A stretch of DNA of 64,000 nucleotides, taken from Fodinicola feengrottensis (GTDB lineage Bacteria; Actinomycetota; Actinomycetes; Mycobacteriales; HKI-0501). Position 1 is the first letter of the stretch; every line of letters starts with the position of its first letter. Shown piece after piece: positions 54,315 to 62,864 of this stretch. The stretch spans positions 84,045 to 148,044 of the forward strand of contig NZ_WOTO01000014.1 in the NCBI RefSeq assembly GCF_010993775.1. The letters run 5' to 3'. The position numbers and the translations under genes were made by a program. Below the pieces are notes generated by a model. The model searched no databases and was not told the DNA's origin. It worked only from the letters and a program-made list of their open reading frames with translations.

Positions 54315-55534
54315 ATGCCAGAGCCGCCCGCTGTCCTGCCCTTCGCGCCCGGCGCCGACGCCGTCGACCTGAAGCACCTGCGGGCGTTTGTCGCGGTCGC
54401 CGACAATCTCAATTTCGCCCGCGCCGCCGAGCGTTTACGTACGTGTCGGCGCCCGCGCTCAGCCGGCAGATCCGGTCGCTGGAGCGGGTGGTGGGGCTGT
54501 CAGCTTTTCCATCGCTCGACCCACCGCGTCGAGCTGACACTGGCCGGTGAGGCGCTCCTGGACTCCGCGCGCACCGTGCTCGCCGAGCTTGATCGCGGTC
54601 TGAAAGCGACTCGTGCGGTTGGCGGCGAGCTGGACGCCCGGATGGTCACTCTGCTCGACCCGATCGTCGCCGCTGGCCGGGACGCCGGCGATCTTTGCGC
54701 CGTACGAGCGGCAAACGAGCGGATGCACGCGCAGTTTCCGTTGTCCTCCGACGTGGAAGTGCTGCCGGTCAGCGCCGGTGGCGTGCCCGGCCTGCGCCTC
54801 ACCCCGGCGCTGCCGGCCGGCACGACCGAGCTGCTTTTCCTGCATGGCGGCGGTTTCGTGCTGGGATCGGCTTTTGGCTATCGGGCGCTGGTGGCGGCAT
54901 TGATCGCCGAAACCGGGACGACCGCTGTGATTCCCGACTACCCGGCTTGCGCCGGAGCATCCCTTCCCGGCCGCACTGGATGACGCGGTTTCGGTCTATC
55001 GCTGGCTTCTGACCAGCCATAAGCCAGACCAGCTCGTCGTCGTCGTCGCCGCGGATTCCGCAGGCGCATGTTTGGCTCTGTTGTTGATGATCCGGCTGCG
55101 CGACGAGGGAATCCCGCTGCCGTCGGCCGCTGTTTTGCTGTGTCCGTGGCTCGACCTGACCATGCCCAGCCGAATGCCATCGTCAGCGCGAACAGCGGTC
55201 CCTATCCGGGAGTTGGTGACCGGCTATGTCGACTCCTATTTGGGCGGTGTGCCCATCGACGATCCGCGGGTGAGTCCGCTGCACGCCAACTTGACCGGTT
55301 TGCCGCCCATGCTCGTCCAGGCCGCGACGGGCGACACTATGCTGCAAGATGCCCGCATGCTGACCGACCGGGCGACCGAGTGTGGTGTGGACGTACGCCT
55401 GGAGCTTTATCCGGTGCCGACGCACACTTTTCACTTCTTTTTGGTCGTTTCTCCCGGAAGCCGCGACTGCGCTGCGCAGTGCGGGTGCATTCGTACGCTC
55501 GCGGGAAAAGTCGCCGGCGGAGCGAGTCGGCTAG
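54315..55534 (+). CDS. LysR-type HTH domain fused to an HSL-family alpha/beta-hydrolase, several frameshifts
   Basis: About 404 aa after repair. Residues 15-80 form a LysR winged helix: DLKHLRAFVAVADNLNFARAAERL, YVSAPALSRQIRSLERVVGCQLF, HRSTHRVELTLAGEALL. After a short linker comes a complete hormone-sensitive-lipase-type hydrolase: TELLFLHGGGFVLGS (oxyanion hole), YRLAPEHPFPAALDDAVSVYRW, AADSAGACLALLLM (nucleophile Ser), TGDTMLQDAR and PTHTFHFFWSFLPEA (His). No LysR effector-binding domain is present. Shifts: near 54440, 54495, 54945 and 55440, mostly single extra bases in homopolymers. The frame joins within both domains and across the linker contains none, so the fusion itself does not depend on a repair. 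Confidence 0.75.
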
Positions 55535-56171
55535 CCGGCCAGGTCCCGGTCCAGCTCGGCGAAAACGGCTTCGTTCAACGCGAAAGCGTATTTCGTCTCG
55601 GCGATCACCTGGGCGCGTTCGAGCTCGTCCCAGCCGGTGGAATCCAACAGGGTCCGATAATGCCGGCGAAACAACACCGTGTTTCCAATAGTGTCGAAAG
55701 CATAGAACTTCGCGCCAGCGCCGGTGATCCCGTGCTGCGTCCGGAGTTTGGCCCGGATAACCTGGCCGCCGGCGATGTCGCCGAGATAGCGGGTGTAGTG
55801 ATGAGCGACGAATCCGCCCGGCCAGCGCCGCGCTACCGTACGCAACCGCTGGCAGTAGTTTTTTTGGTGGCAGCGTTGGGTTCTATGGTCGTTGCCCAGT
55901 GCGGGCCGAGTAAGAAGTCCAAATCCTCGGCCAATGCTGGTACGCGCCGTAGCCCGTCGATGACGAACGGTCCGACCACAGGGTCGTGCCGCATCGAATC
56001 GGCCACTTCTTCCAGTGCGGTGTAAAGGAAATAGTGCTGCGTAGCCAGCTCCGCGAAGTCGGCCAACGCCAATTCTCCGGACAGCAGTTTTCCAATGTAC
56101 GCGGCCCCGTTGGCCTGCTCGTGCACCTGCCTGATCGCTGCCCGCAACACCTCGGAAAAACGCTCCGGCAT
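55531..56171 (-). CDS. Heme oxygenase (biliverdin-producing), one frameshift
   Basis: Degrades haem to biliverdin, CO and iron. Proximal-His block RAAIRQVHEQANGAAYIGKLL; distal helix YTRYLGDIAGGQVIRAKL (the GDxxGGQ motif). The break is an A-run of seven near 55863 (ATKNYCQRLRTVARRW after correction). About 212 aa. GGGAGG precedes ATG 56171. A DtxR/IdeR-type iron box lies 50 bp upstream, so expression is probably induced by iron limitation. Its stop codon overlaps the stop of the convergent LysR-esterase gene at a CTAG. Confidence 0.92.
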
Positions 56172-56221
56172 AACAGCCTCCCGACGTTGTCCGCCTCGTC
56201 ATCGTAAGGCCCGCCGCTCGA

Positions 56222-56240
56222 TAAGGGTAGCCTTACTTCT
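56222..56240. promoter_or_regulatory. Iron box (DtxR/IdeR/DmdR type)
   Basis: TAAGGGTAGCCTTACTTCT matches 13 of 19 positions of the IdeR consensus (arms TTAGGTTAG and CTAACCTAA), including the central TAGCCT. It is 50 bp upstream of the heme oxygenase start. Confidence 0.65.
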
Positions 56241-56319
56241 GTTGGCGGACCGCGGCCAAGCCGAGGGTCGTGACGTGAATGAGCCGGGTCAGCCAGGAGA
56301 CGGAGTCGACGGCCGTGCC

Positions 56320-56502
56320 GCACTGAATGTCAGGCGGTCAGGCGGTTGGATTTCAGGGCCGTGGTGAAGTGCCCCCAGGAGCTGAGGGTGACGTGCAGGG
56401 CGCCGGCCGTCCGGTTCTTTGAGTCGCGTACGCCGACCTCGTCGGTGGCGAGCCGAACCTCGACGCAGTTGTCGCTTCCGCCGCTGCTGCGAGTGTTCTT
56501 GA
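56320..56502 (-). CDS. DUF397 domain protein
   Basis: A typical 60-residue DUF397: DGWFKNTRSSGGSDNCVEVR, then DEVGVRDSKN and LSSWGHFTTALKSNRL, ending at 56320. There is no start codon in this frame. The preceding MRRQLRHVLT (about 56535) is in the frame of the upstream gene, so the start was probably there before an indel near 56502, or the two are fused. DUF397 proteins usually pair with DUF5753 regulators in filamentous actinomycetes. Confidence 0.75.
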
Positions 56503-57117
56503 ACCAGCCGTCAGGACGTGTCGCAGTTGCCGCCGCATCACGTCAGGCCCACCGACCTCGGCGATCAGCGTGTCGTCACTGAAGAAGACGTCGACCTGCT
56601 TTGGCCGCTCCGGATGGAAGACGGTTCGTTGCCGCTCGAGTCGGAAGGCGACCCGCTTCGCCCGTTCGGAGTCCGATGACTCCCACCAGATCCCGTCCGC
56701 CGCGTCCATAAGTGCCTCGACGTAGTCAGGTGACTGGAGGTAAGCCGGGAAGACTCCGCGCTCGTACGCCCAGATGTCGCTGGCGAGGGCTTCTCGTTGG
56801 GCGAGGCGTTGGAAGGAGCCTGGGGCGAGGTCGGTGTACGGGCTGGGGCCGGAGCGCTTGCGGGCGTCGATGCCCAGCAGCAGGATCTCGGCGCGGCGGT
56901 CCGGTTGGGCGCCGAGGAAGTCGACCAGCGCCTCCAGCTCCTCGGTGGACAGGCTGGATCGGCCCTCCAGCACCTTCACCAGCCGCGGCCGGTCCTTGCC
57001 GACCACCACCACTGGGAAACCTGGTGAGCCGGGGGAGGGCAGCACGATGACACGTTTGTATACGTGAGCGCCTGGGCGATGCGACACGACGAGACCAGCA
57101 TCGAGTGTCTCGTTCAC
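56503..57117 (-). CDS. DUF5753-type (Scr1-like) HTH regulator, N-terminus uncertain
   Basis: RPRLVKVLEGRSSLSTEELEALVDFLGA looks like the end of an Xre HTH, followed by the DUF5753 core: AEILLLGIDARKRSG, RLAQREALASDIWAYERGVFPAYLQSPDYVEALM and RQRTVFHPERPKQVDVFFSDDTLIAEVGGPDVMRRQL. Helices 1-2 of the HTH are not evident in this frame; an adjacent frame reads RIAQALTYTN, so a shift is likely. Forms the usual DUF5753/DUF397 pair. Confidence 0.7.
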
Positions 57118-57255
57118 AGGTACAGCGACGAGGTCGAGATCCGGTTCGGTGGCACCGACGGATTCGACCTGTGCGCCAGCTCTGTGGCGCTACGCAGGCT
57201 CGTCGAGACGGCGACCGTCGCCCTGAGTGAGTTGGGCGACGACGCCGTCGACTAG
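57079..57255 (+). CDS. Small conserved actinobacterial protein (58 aa)
   Basis: MRHDETSIECLVHRYSDEVE, then FGGTDGFDLCASSVALRRLV and an acidic end. It resembles short proteins often encoded beside DUF397/Xre genes (DEVEIRFGG...). It overlaps the 5' end of the opposite regulator gene by 39 bases; a GTG at 57064 is an alternative start. No good Shine-Dalgarno. Confidence 0.55.
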   Translation: MRHDETSIECLVHRYSDEVEIRFGGTDGFDLCASSVALRRLVETATVALSELGDDAVD

Positions 57256-57391
57256 TACGAACGCAGACACTGCCGTTGTGACATGGCAGAAGAGACGACA
57301 GGTGCATCGCCGTGAAGCACTGCGCCTGTCGTCTTTTCATCCATCAGTGAACCCGTTCAGCATTCTTGACCGGCCGGAACCGGTCAGTCAC

Positions 57392-57580
57392 TCAACGGTC
57401 TGAGGAGGCCCATCGATCGTCGTCGGCGTCATCCGACTCGTCTTGGGACCCGCCACGCCCGCCACCGTCGTCACCGTTGGACAGCTCACGCTGCAACGCC
57501 TCAAGATCGGTGTTCGGCGAGCTATATTTCAGCTCTCGCGCGACTTTCGTCTGCTTGGCCTTTGCTCGGCCGCGCCCCAT
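57392..57580 (-). CDS. DUF3073 protein
   Basis: 62 aa, starting MGRGRAKAKQTKVARELKYS and SPNTDLEALQRELSNG, the invariant block of this actinobacterial family, followed by a Gly/Asp/Ser-rich tail. Function unknown. From memory, the same small gene lies between purM and vdh in Streptomyces. Confidence 0.93.
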   Translation of the reverse strand: MGRGRAKAKQTKVARELKYSSPNTDLEALQRELSNGDDGGGRGGSQDESDDADDDRWASSDR

Positions 57581-57606
57581 GGCTCGACCCCCTCAAACAG
57601 AAGTAT

Positions 57607-57625
57607 GGGGCCGACCAGCGGCCCC
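57607..57625. terminator. Hairpin between kinase and DUF3073 genes
   Basis: GGGGCCG-n5-CGGCCCC, seven perfect pairs, followed by CTTTC on the plus strand and ATACTTCTGTTTG on the minus strand. In the 258-bp gap 57581-57838 nothing else is recognised. Could also sit in the DUF3073 leader. Confidence 0.5.
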
Positions 57626-57838
57626 TTTCAGATGGCATCACTCGTGTCTATACCGTACCCCGAGCGCGCGCGCGTTGACATCCCGACTGGCCGCTTAGGG
57701 TCCGAAGCGACGGTGGTCACCTTCGAATCCGCCCGTACGGGCCTGGGGTGACCGGCGGAAACCTCAGATCCGGGCGAGTTCACCCAGCCCGCTTCTCGTC
57801 CTCGGGCGGCCACTGACTCGTACAACAATGTTACTGAG

Positions 57839-58357
57839 TTAATAAATATGCCCGAGAAGGCTGTCGATCACGGTGGGCAGTGGAGCGTTGGCGTCGATCG
57901 GGATCGCGCCAACCGCGAGCAGCCGGCGCTGGAACCCGGGCCGCCACCGCTTCACCAGCTCCCCGGTGTCGCCGACCAGCCCGTAGTCGTTCGTACGGCT
58001 CGGATCGGCCAGCCGCCGCAGCATCGTGACCTCGTCGACCGCCAGCAGGAACACCTGGGCGTAGCGGTCCCCGAAGTCGGTCGCGTTGTCCGCGTTGCCG
58101 CACAGGAACAGCGTCTCGTCGCGGTGCGCGGCGAGCAACTCGTCGAGCCGCGCGGGGTTCCAGGCCCAGTGGTGCGCGGCCAGCCACTCGCGATCAGGTT
58201 CGTCAGGACGGCGTACGACGGCACCCGCCGCGTCGACGAAGCGGGCCAGTTCCTGGTCCTCGTCGGTGTCGATTGCCGCGATGCCGCGGTCGTTGAGGGC
58301 CTGCGCGAGGGTCGACTTGCCAGACCCGGACACGCCTGTCACCAGATATACGCTCAT
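57839..58357 (-). CDS. P-loop kinase-like ATPase
   Basis: 172 aa. Walker A VTGVSGSGKSTLAQAL; AIDTDEDQELARF (acceptor-side Asp), later FLLAVDEVTMLRRLADPSR. Resembles small AAA/shikimate- or adenylate-kinase-type phosphotransferases of unknown substrate. ATG 58357 places the P-loop at residue 8; an in-frame start at 58423 adds an unlikely N-terminus. Confidence 0.8.
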   Translation of the reverse strand: MSVYLVTGVSGSGKSTLAQALNDRGIAAIDTDEDQELARFVDAAGAVVRRPDEPDREWLAAHHWAWNPARLDELLAAHRDETLFLCGNADNATDFGDRYAQVFLLAVDEVTMLRRLADPSRTNDYGLVGDTGELVKRWRPGFQRRLLAVGAIPIDANAPLPTVIDSLLGHIY

Positions 58358-58443
58358 GGCTGGCTGATTCTGACGGCGGCGCGACACCCCGTCGAGCGAA
58401 ATAAGCGTCCCTCGATGTTGCATCGAGGGACGCTCAGCACGGG

Positions 58444-59526
58444 TCAGGAAGGAAGCAGGATGCCGCGCAGCCGGCCCACGTCGGCCATCCGGCGCTCGGC
58501 CAACCGGTCGGCGGCGGCGGCCGGGGTGATGCCCTCGGTGTCGGCCGTACGCAGGATGGCGGCTGTCGTGTCGAAGATCTTCTCGGCCCGTGCCTTGGCC
58601 CGCTCGAACGAGAAGCCCTCAATCTCGTCGGCGACCTGGATCACGCCACCGGCGTTCACGCAGTAGTCGGGCGCGTAGAGCACGCCACGGTCGGCCAGCA
58701 CCTTGTCGATGCCTTCGTGGGCGAGCTGGTTGTTGGCAGCGCCGCAGACGATCTCGCAGCTCAGCCGGGGTACGGAGTCGTCGTTCAGGGCGTCGCCGAG
58801 GGCGCACGGCGCGTACACGTCCAGCTTCTCGTCCAGCAGGTCGTCAGCGGCGGTGACGCTGGGAAAGCGGGCCCGGATGGCGGCCACCGCGGCCGGGTTC
58901 ACGTCGCTGACCACCACGGTCGCGCCGTCGTCGATGAGGTGCTCGACCAGGTGCCGGCCGACCTTGCCGACGCCGACCACGCCGACCTTGCGACCGGCCA
59001 GGGTCGGCTCACCCCAGCGGTGTGCCGCCGCCGCCCGCATGCCCTGGAAGACGCCGTACGACGTGAGGACGCTGGAGTCGCCGGCGCCGCCGTGCTCGGC
59101 GGAGCGGCCGGTCACGAAGCGGGACTCGCGGGCGATGACGTCCATGTCGTCGACGTAGGTGCCGACATCGCAGGCGGTGTAGTAGCGCCCGTTGAGCGTC
59201 GAGACGAAGCGGCCGTACGCACGCAGTAGGGCTTCGGTCTTGACCTTGGCCGGGTCGCCCCAGATGACCGCCTTGCCGCCGCCGAGGTCCAGCCCCGCCA
59301 GGGCGTTCTTGTACGCCATGCCCTTCGACAGGTGAAGCACGTCGTCTATAGCGGCCTGTTCGGTCTGGTACGGGTAGAAGCGGGTGCCACCCAGGGCCGG
59401 CCCGAGCGCGGTCGAGTAGATCGCGATGATGGCCCGCAGCCCGGTGCCGCGGTCGTGGCAGAAGACGACCTGTTCGTGGTCGGTGGGTGCGGACACACCG
59501 CCCAGTTCGGTGGAGAAGACGCCCAT
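58444..59526 (-). CDS. vdh: Leucine/valine dehydrogenase (Glu/Leu/Phe/Val dehydrogenase family)
   Basis: NAD-dependent oxidative deamination of branched-chain amino acids. Substrate/catalytic Lys in [25 protein letters not shown]; Rossmann [19 protein letters not shown] 59526 ([10 protein letters not shown]) gives 360 aa; the raw ORF opens seven codons earlier. Intact. In Streptomyces the equivalent gene (vdh) lies next to bldC, as here, which supports the valine dehydrogenase reading; leucine dehydrogenase is possible. Confidence 0.9.
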   Translation of the reverse strand: MGVFSTELGGVSAPTDHEQVVFCHDRGTGLRAIIAIYSTALGPALGGTRFYPYQTEQAAIDDVLHLSKGMAYKNALAGLDLGGGKAVIWGDPAKVKTEALLRAYGRFVSTLNGRYYTACDVGTYVDDMDVIARESRFVTGRSAEHGGAGDSSVLTSYGVFQGMRAAAAHRWGEPTLAGRKVGVVGVGKVGRHLVEHLIDDGATVVVSDVNPAAVAAIRARFPSVTAADDLLDEKLDVYAPCALGDALNDDSVPRLSCEIVCGAANNQLAHEGIDKVLADRGVLYAPDYCVNAGGVIQVADEIEGFSFERAKARAEKIFDTTAAILRTADTEGITPAAAADRLAERRMADVGRLRGILLPS

Positions 59527-59734
59527 GCTGTGGCTCCCTGCGTGCAACGACCAGCCGGCCCTCGTGAGGCTCTACGGGTCGGTTACGGACGCCCGGCGGG
59601 ATCTGCCGGGACGAGATCACCATAGAACTCCGCCGCCCTGCCCGCCGCCGGCTCACCCGCCCCATACCACCCGCCGGGATGCACGAGAGATGGTGCGTTA
59701 GTCCGCCGCCGCAGGTCGTGGCAAGATTCTGGGC

Positions 59735-60576
59735 GTGCCGCCGCCGTACACCGCCCAGTTGCGGATCTACGAACCGCTGGCGGCCTTCTCGCCCGCCGAC
59801 CAGCGGCGATGGCGTTCGTACCTGGACTCCGGCGCGGTCCCCCCGAGGTCGAGGAAGCCCTGGAAGTCGAGCGGTCGCTCAGCCTGCCGTCGGTGGTGGG
59901 CCTGCGGATTCCGACCGGCGAGCAGCTGGACCACGCCTTTGTCGCGCAGTTGGACGGCGTCCCCGTGCTCAGCCCGTGGTCGCTGCGGCTGCGGATGGCC
60001 GACGCCGCGCCGCGATCGCGGCCGTGGACGGCCTCGCCCCGGTGGTCGCCGAGGCGCTGGTGCCGCCGTCGCTGATGGCCGACGCGCGGGAGACGATCGA
60101 GACCGAGCGGGCCGCCGCCGGACCGGACCACCGCGAGCACGTGCTGTCCGCCACCTGGGCCGTGCCGGTCCGTTGGTTCTGTCTCTTCACCCCGGCCGAG
60201 CGACTCGTCGTGCTGGAGCCAGGTAAGCGCGCGCTCCGCTACCGGGCGGGCGGACATGTCCGACGCTCGCCGCCGCGGCGCCCGTACTCTCTCGGTCCTG
60301 CGCCGGACCCTCGGCGAGGTCGGCGTGGTCGAGGCGGTCGAGGGACTGGCCCGCTGGCTGGAGGAGTTCCACCCGCGGTCGCTGGTCGAGCTGGACTACG
60401 GCGGCCTGGTGCATCTGCTCGACGACGACACGCTCATCCACGACTTCTCCGCCGCCGAGGACGTGGCCGAGGTGCTGACCGCGTTGGGCAACTCGGACAG
60501 CGAGGCGGCAGCGAAGGCGTACGAACGAGTAAGTACCCGATGGCGGGATATCCACCTCGCCGAACGGGCCAACTGA
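59735..60576 (+). CDS. Conserved hypothetical protein between vdh and bldC, frameshifted
   Basis: About 280 aa in at least three frames: PPPYTAQLRIYEPLAAFSPADQRRWRSYL, EEALEVERSLSLPSVVGLRI, LVPPSLMADARETIETERAA, VRWFCLFTPAERLVVL, then TLGEVGVVEAVEGLARWLEEFHPRSLVELDYGGLVHLL and RWRDIHLAERAN at the end. Shifts near 59840, 60010 and 60245. No known domain; the position matches an uncharacterised gene next to bldC in Streptomyces (from memory). Confidence 0.75.
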
Positions 60577-60891
60577 CGGTTTGCCGGAATTACTCCAGGT
60601 CCGTTAAATGTGACTTAAATTCGCCGGAGAAAAATGACTTCGGTCGCCAGGGAAATCGTTTGTACCCTGCGAAAACGTCACGTTCGGCTGTCGTCGCATA
60701 ACGTTTCGTGGCCGTTCCGTGATCTGCTCATACTTTTGGTCAGTAAATCGGGCCCGCTTGGGCCATGCCCGTACAGAACGGAGAAGTCGGACACTTGCAT
60801 CAGTGCGACGAGAGGTAAGTCGCAGCTGGCAACCCCGGTGGCGGCCAGTGAGCTATCCCACCACGGGGCGAACGAGCGAGGGGGAAACCCG
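60577..60891. other. 315-bp leader of bldC
   Basis: No gene. AT-rich patches (TTAAATGTGACTTAAATTC at about 60604-60622) and a GGGCCC/GGGCC fold near 60750 lie in it. GAGGGGGA at 60878-60885 is the bldC Shine-Dalgarno. A long untranslated leader or promoter-rich region is expected for a developmental regulator. Confidence 0.55.
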
Positions 60892-61096
60892 ATGGCTACA
60901 CGAATTCCTGAGTCCGAGGCGCTGCTGACTCCGGCCGAGGTCGACGATGTTCCGGGTCGACCCGAAGACGGTCACCCGGTGGGCGAAGGCTGGCAAGCTT
61001 TCCGCGATCCGCACGCTGGGCGGCCACCGCCGCTACCGCGAGTCCGAGGTCCGGGCACTGCTTGCGGGGATCCCGCACCAGCGCACTGGCGACTGA
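60892..61096 (+). CDS. bldC: Developmental MerR-like regulator BldC, one frameshift
   Basis: Small DNA-binding regulator that delays sporulation-gene expression in Streptomyces. Start MATRIPESEALLTPAEV; after the break near 60943 the frame reads TMFRVDPKTVTRWAKAGKLS, then IRTLGGHRRYRESEVRALLAGIP, virtually the known BldC. GTCGACG stands where family members have GTC-GCG-ACG, i.e. one CG pair is missing. Restoring it gives 68 aa, the length of BldC. Followed by a perfect terminator. Confidence 0.95.
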
Positions 61097-61178
61097 CCAA
61101 GAACTTCATCGGCACCGCCGGTCGGGAGACCGGACTTCCGGCAACGGGCGGTGATCGATCCTTCTTTCACTGCTGTCG

Positions 61179-61208
61179 AAGGCACGAAGCGACCACGCTT
61201 CGTGCCTT
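61179..61208 (+). terminator. Terminator after bldC
   Basis: AAGGCACGAAGCG-acca-CGCTTCGTGCCTT, thirteen perfect pairs with a four-base loop, then TGGCGGTTTT. 83 bp past the bldC stop. Confidence 0.85.
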
Positions 61209-61280
61209 TGGCGGTTTTACGGCAGGTGACGTCCGGAAATCTGCTGCGCCCGCGGTCGGTCGGCCGGTTAACGTACAACG

Positions 61281-62085
61281 ATGGTGGACACCTTCGCGGC
61301 GCGGGTCTGGTCGCTGCACGCCTATCCGATCAAAGGCTGCGCGGGCACCGAGGTCGACAAACTGGCGATCTCCGCGTACGGGCCAGCGCATGACCGCGAA
61401 TTCCTGATCATCCGGCCGGACGGCAAGTTCCTGACTCAGCGCGAGTTTCCCCCCGAATGGCGCTCATCGAGCCTTCGCTGGACGGCCTCGCCGAGGGCAA
61501 GCTGCGACTCACCGCGCCCGGCCACGACGATCTGATGGTGACCTTCACCACGGACGGGCCGCAACGTCTGGCGACGGTGTGGAAATGGACCGGCACCGGC
61601 GTCGACCAGGGCGACGAGGTAGCCAGTTGGTTCTCCGACTTCCTCGGGACCGAGGTCCGGCTCGTACGATTTCCGCCCGATATGACGCGAAAAACACCAC
61701 GGTTGGTGGCGGGCAGGTTCGCTACGCCGACGGGTACCCGATTCTGGTGACCTCGACAGCGTCGCTGGACGCGCTCAACGCGCAGCTGGACGAGGCGCTG
61801 CCGATGGATCGTTTCCGGCCGAATGTCGTGGTCGACGGCTGGCGACGGCCGTGGACCGAGGACCAGGTCGTCGACCTGCCGATCGGCGAGGTACGGCTGG
61901 AGATCGTCAAGCCCTGCGCCCGCTGTGTTGTCACGACCGTCGACCAGCCAGCGACCGCCGAAAAAGGGCGTGAGCCGCTGCGTACCCTCGGCCGTACCCG
62001 GCGCACCGAAGCCGGTCTGATTTTCGGCCAGAACGCGGTCGTACGCACCCCCGGCACGGTCCGCGTCGCCGATCGCGTCTGCTGA
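61281..62085 (+). CDS. MOSC-domain protein (YcbX/mARC-like), two frameshifts
   Basis: N-terminal MOSC beta-barrel (SLHAYPIKGCAGTEVDKLAIS, GPAHDREFLIIRPDG) followed by the MOSC domain: MDRFRPNVVVDGWRRPWTED, VRLEIVKPCARCVVTTVDQ (molybdenum-ligand Cys) and FGQNAVV. Frame breaks in the C-run near 61453 (EFPRMALIEPSLD) and near 61695. About 267 aa. Probably a molybdenum-cofactor-dependent reductase component; no ferredoxin domain is fused. Confidence 0.87.
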
Positions 62086-62086
62086 C

Positions 62087-62773
62087 TCAGTGGGTGGCTT
62101 GCCAGTAGGCGTCGAGGCGGCTGGCGAGCTCCTTGGGCTGGCTGAAGGCGAGCAGATGCCCGCCAGGCATTTCGTCGACGTCCAGGCCGAGTCGCTCCTT
62201 GGCGTTGCGGCGCTGGAACTCCAGTGGGAAGAGCCGGTCATCGACACCCTGGAGAACCCTGGTCGGCACGTCCGGCCAGGCGTCCAATGGCCACGGCTGG
62301 CCGAAGACCACGTCCGCCTCCGGCTGCTCTCCGCCGGCGAAGACGCGCTCGGTGACATCGGCCGGTACGTCGTGGAAGAAGTCCTCGCGCAGATCGAAGT
62401 CCGCGCTTCGGCCGTCTTGTGACGCTTTCTTGGCCGCGGCCGCGGCCTGGCCGGTATTCGCCCACCATGAGCCGGCGGTCTCACCTGGTTTCGGGATCAT
62501 CGGATTGACCAGCACCAACAGCTTGGCGTCCAGCCGGGCGCAGGCCAATGGAGCGGTGAATCCGCCTATCGACTGACCGACGACGACCAGACCTTGCTGG
62601 CCGGCGGCGGCTTCGACCACGAGGTCCACGTACTCGGGCAGGCCGGCCGACTCGTCCGCGCCCGGCAGGTCGACGGCGATCGCTTGGTGGCCGAGCTCAC
62701 GCAGCTCAGGCACCACCAGATGCCAGTAGTAAGCGGCGCCGCCGGCGCCCGGGATGAGGATGAAGGTCGCCAT
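62087..62773 (-). CDS. Alpha/beta-hydrolase
   Basis: 228 aa. MATFILIPGAGGAAYYWHLV, nucleophile elbow VVVGQSIGGFTAPLA, and GGHLLAFSQP near the end (catalytic His). Esterase/salicylate-esterase-like family. ATG 62773 fits; five extra residues are possible. Divergent from the HxlR gene; the 91-bp gap contains a 13-bp-arm palindrome. Confidence 0.88.
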   Translation of the reverse strand: MATFILIPGAGGAAYYWHLVVPELRELGHQAIAVDLPGADESAGLPEYVDLVVEAAAGQQGLVVVGQSIGGFTAPLACARLDAKLLVLVNPMIPKPGETAGSWWANTGQAAAAAKKASQDGRSADFDLREDFFHDVPADVTERVFAGGEQPEADVVFGQPWPLDAWPDVPTRVLQGVDDRLFPLEFQRRNAKERLGLDVDEMPGGHLLAFSQPKELASRLDAYWQATH

Positions 62774-62801
62774 CGTCACGGTCCTCACTTGTCGAAGCGG
62801 T

Positions 62802-62830
62802 CTTGTTACTCCTAGATTAGGAGTAACAAG
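62802..62830. promoter_or_regulatory. Perfect 29-bp operator palindrome
   Basis: CTTGTTACTCCTA-gat-TAGGAGTAACAAG, 13-bp perfect arms, between the divergent hydrolase and HxlR genes. Downstream, TATGAT at 62853-62858 is an ideal -10 element six bases before the HxlR GTG, suggesting a leaderless transcript. Confidence 0.8.
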
Positions 62831-62864
62831 TGCGAGATTGCAAGTGATCAGTTATGATAGAGGA

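Noticed and set aside
57721..57734. TTCGAATCC at 57725 as an attachment-site copy of the tRNA-Ser T-arm
   Set aside because: Only nine bases match the tRNA; the flanks differ, so it is most likely chance.
21925..61096. Pseudogene calls for purA, purD, purL, purM and bldC
   Set aside because: All motifs intact, exact family lengths after removing or restoring a few bases, and no second copies in the window; sequence error is the simpler explanation.
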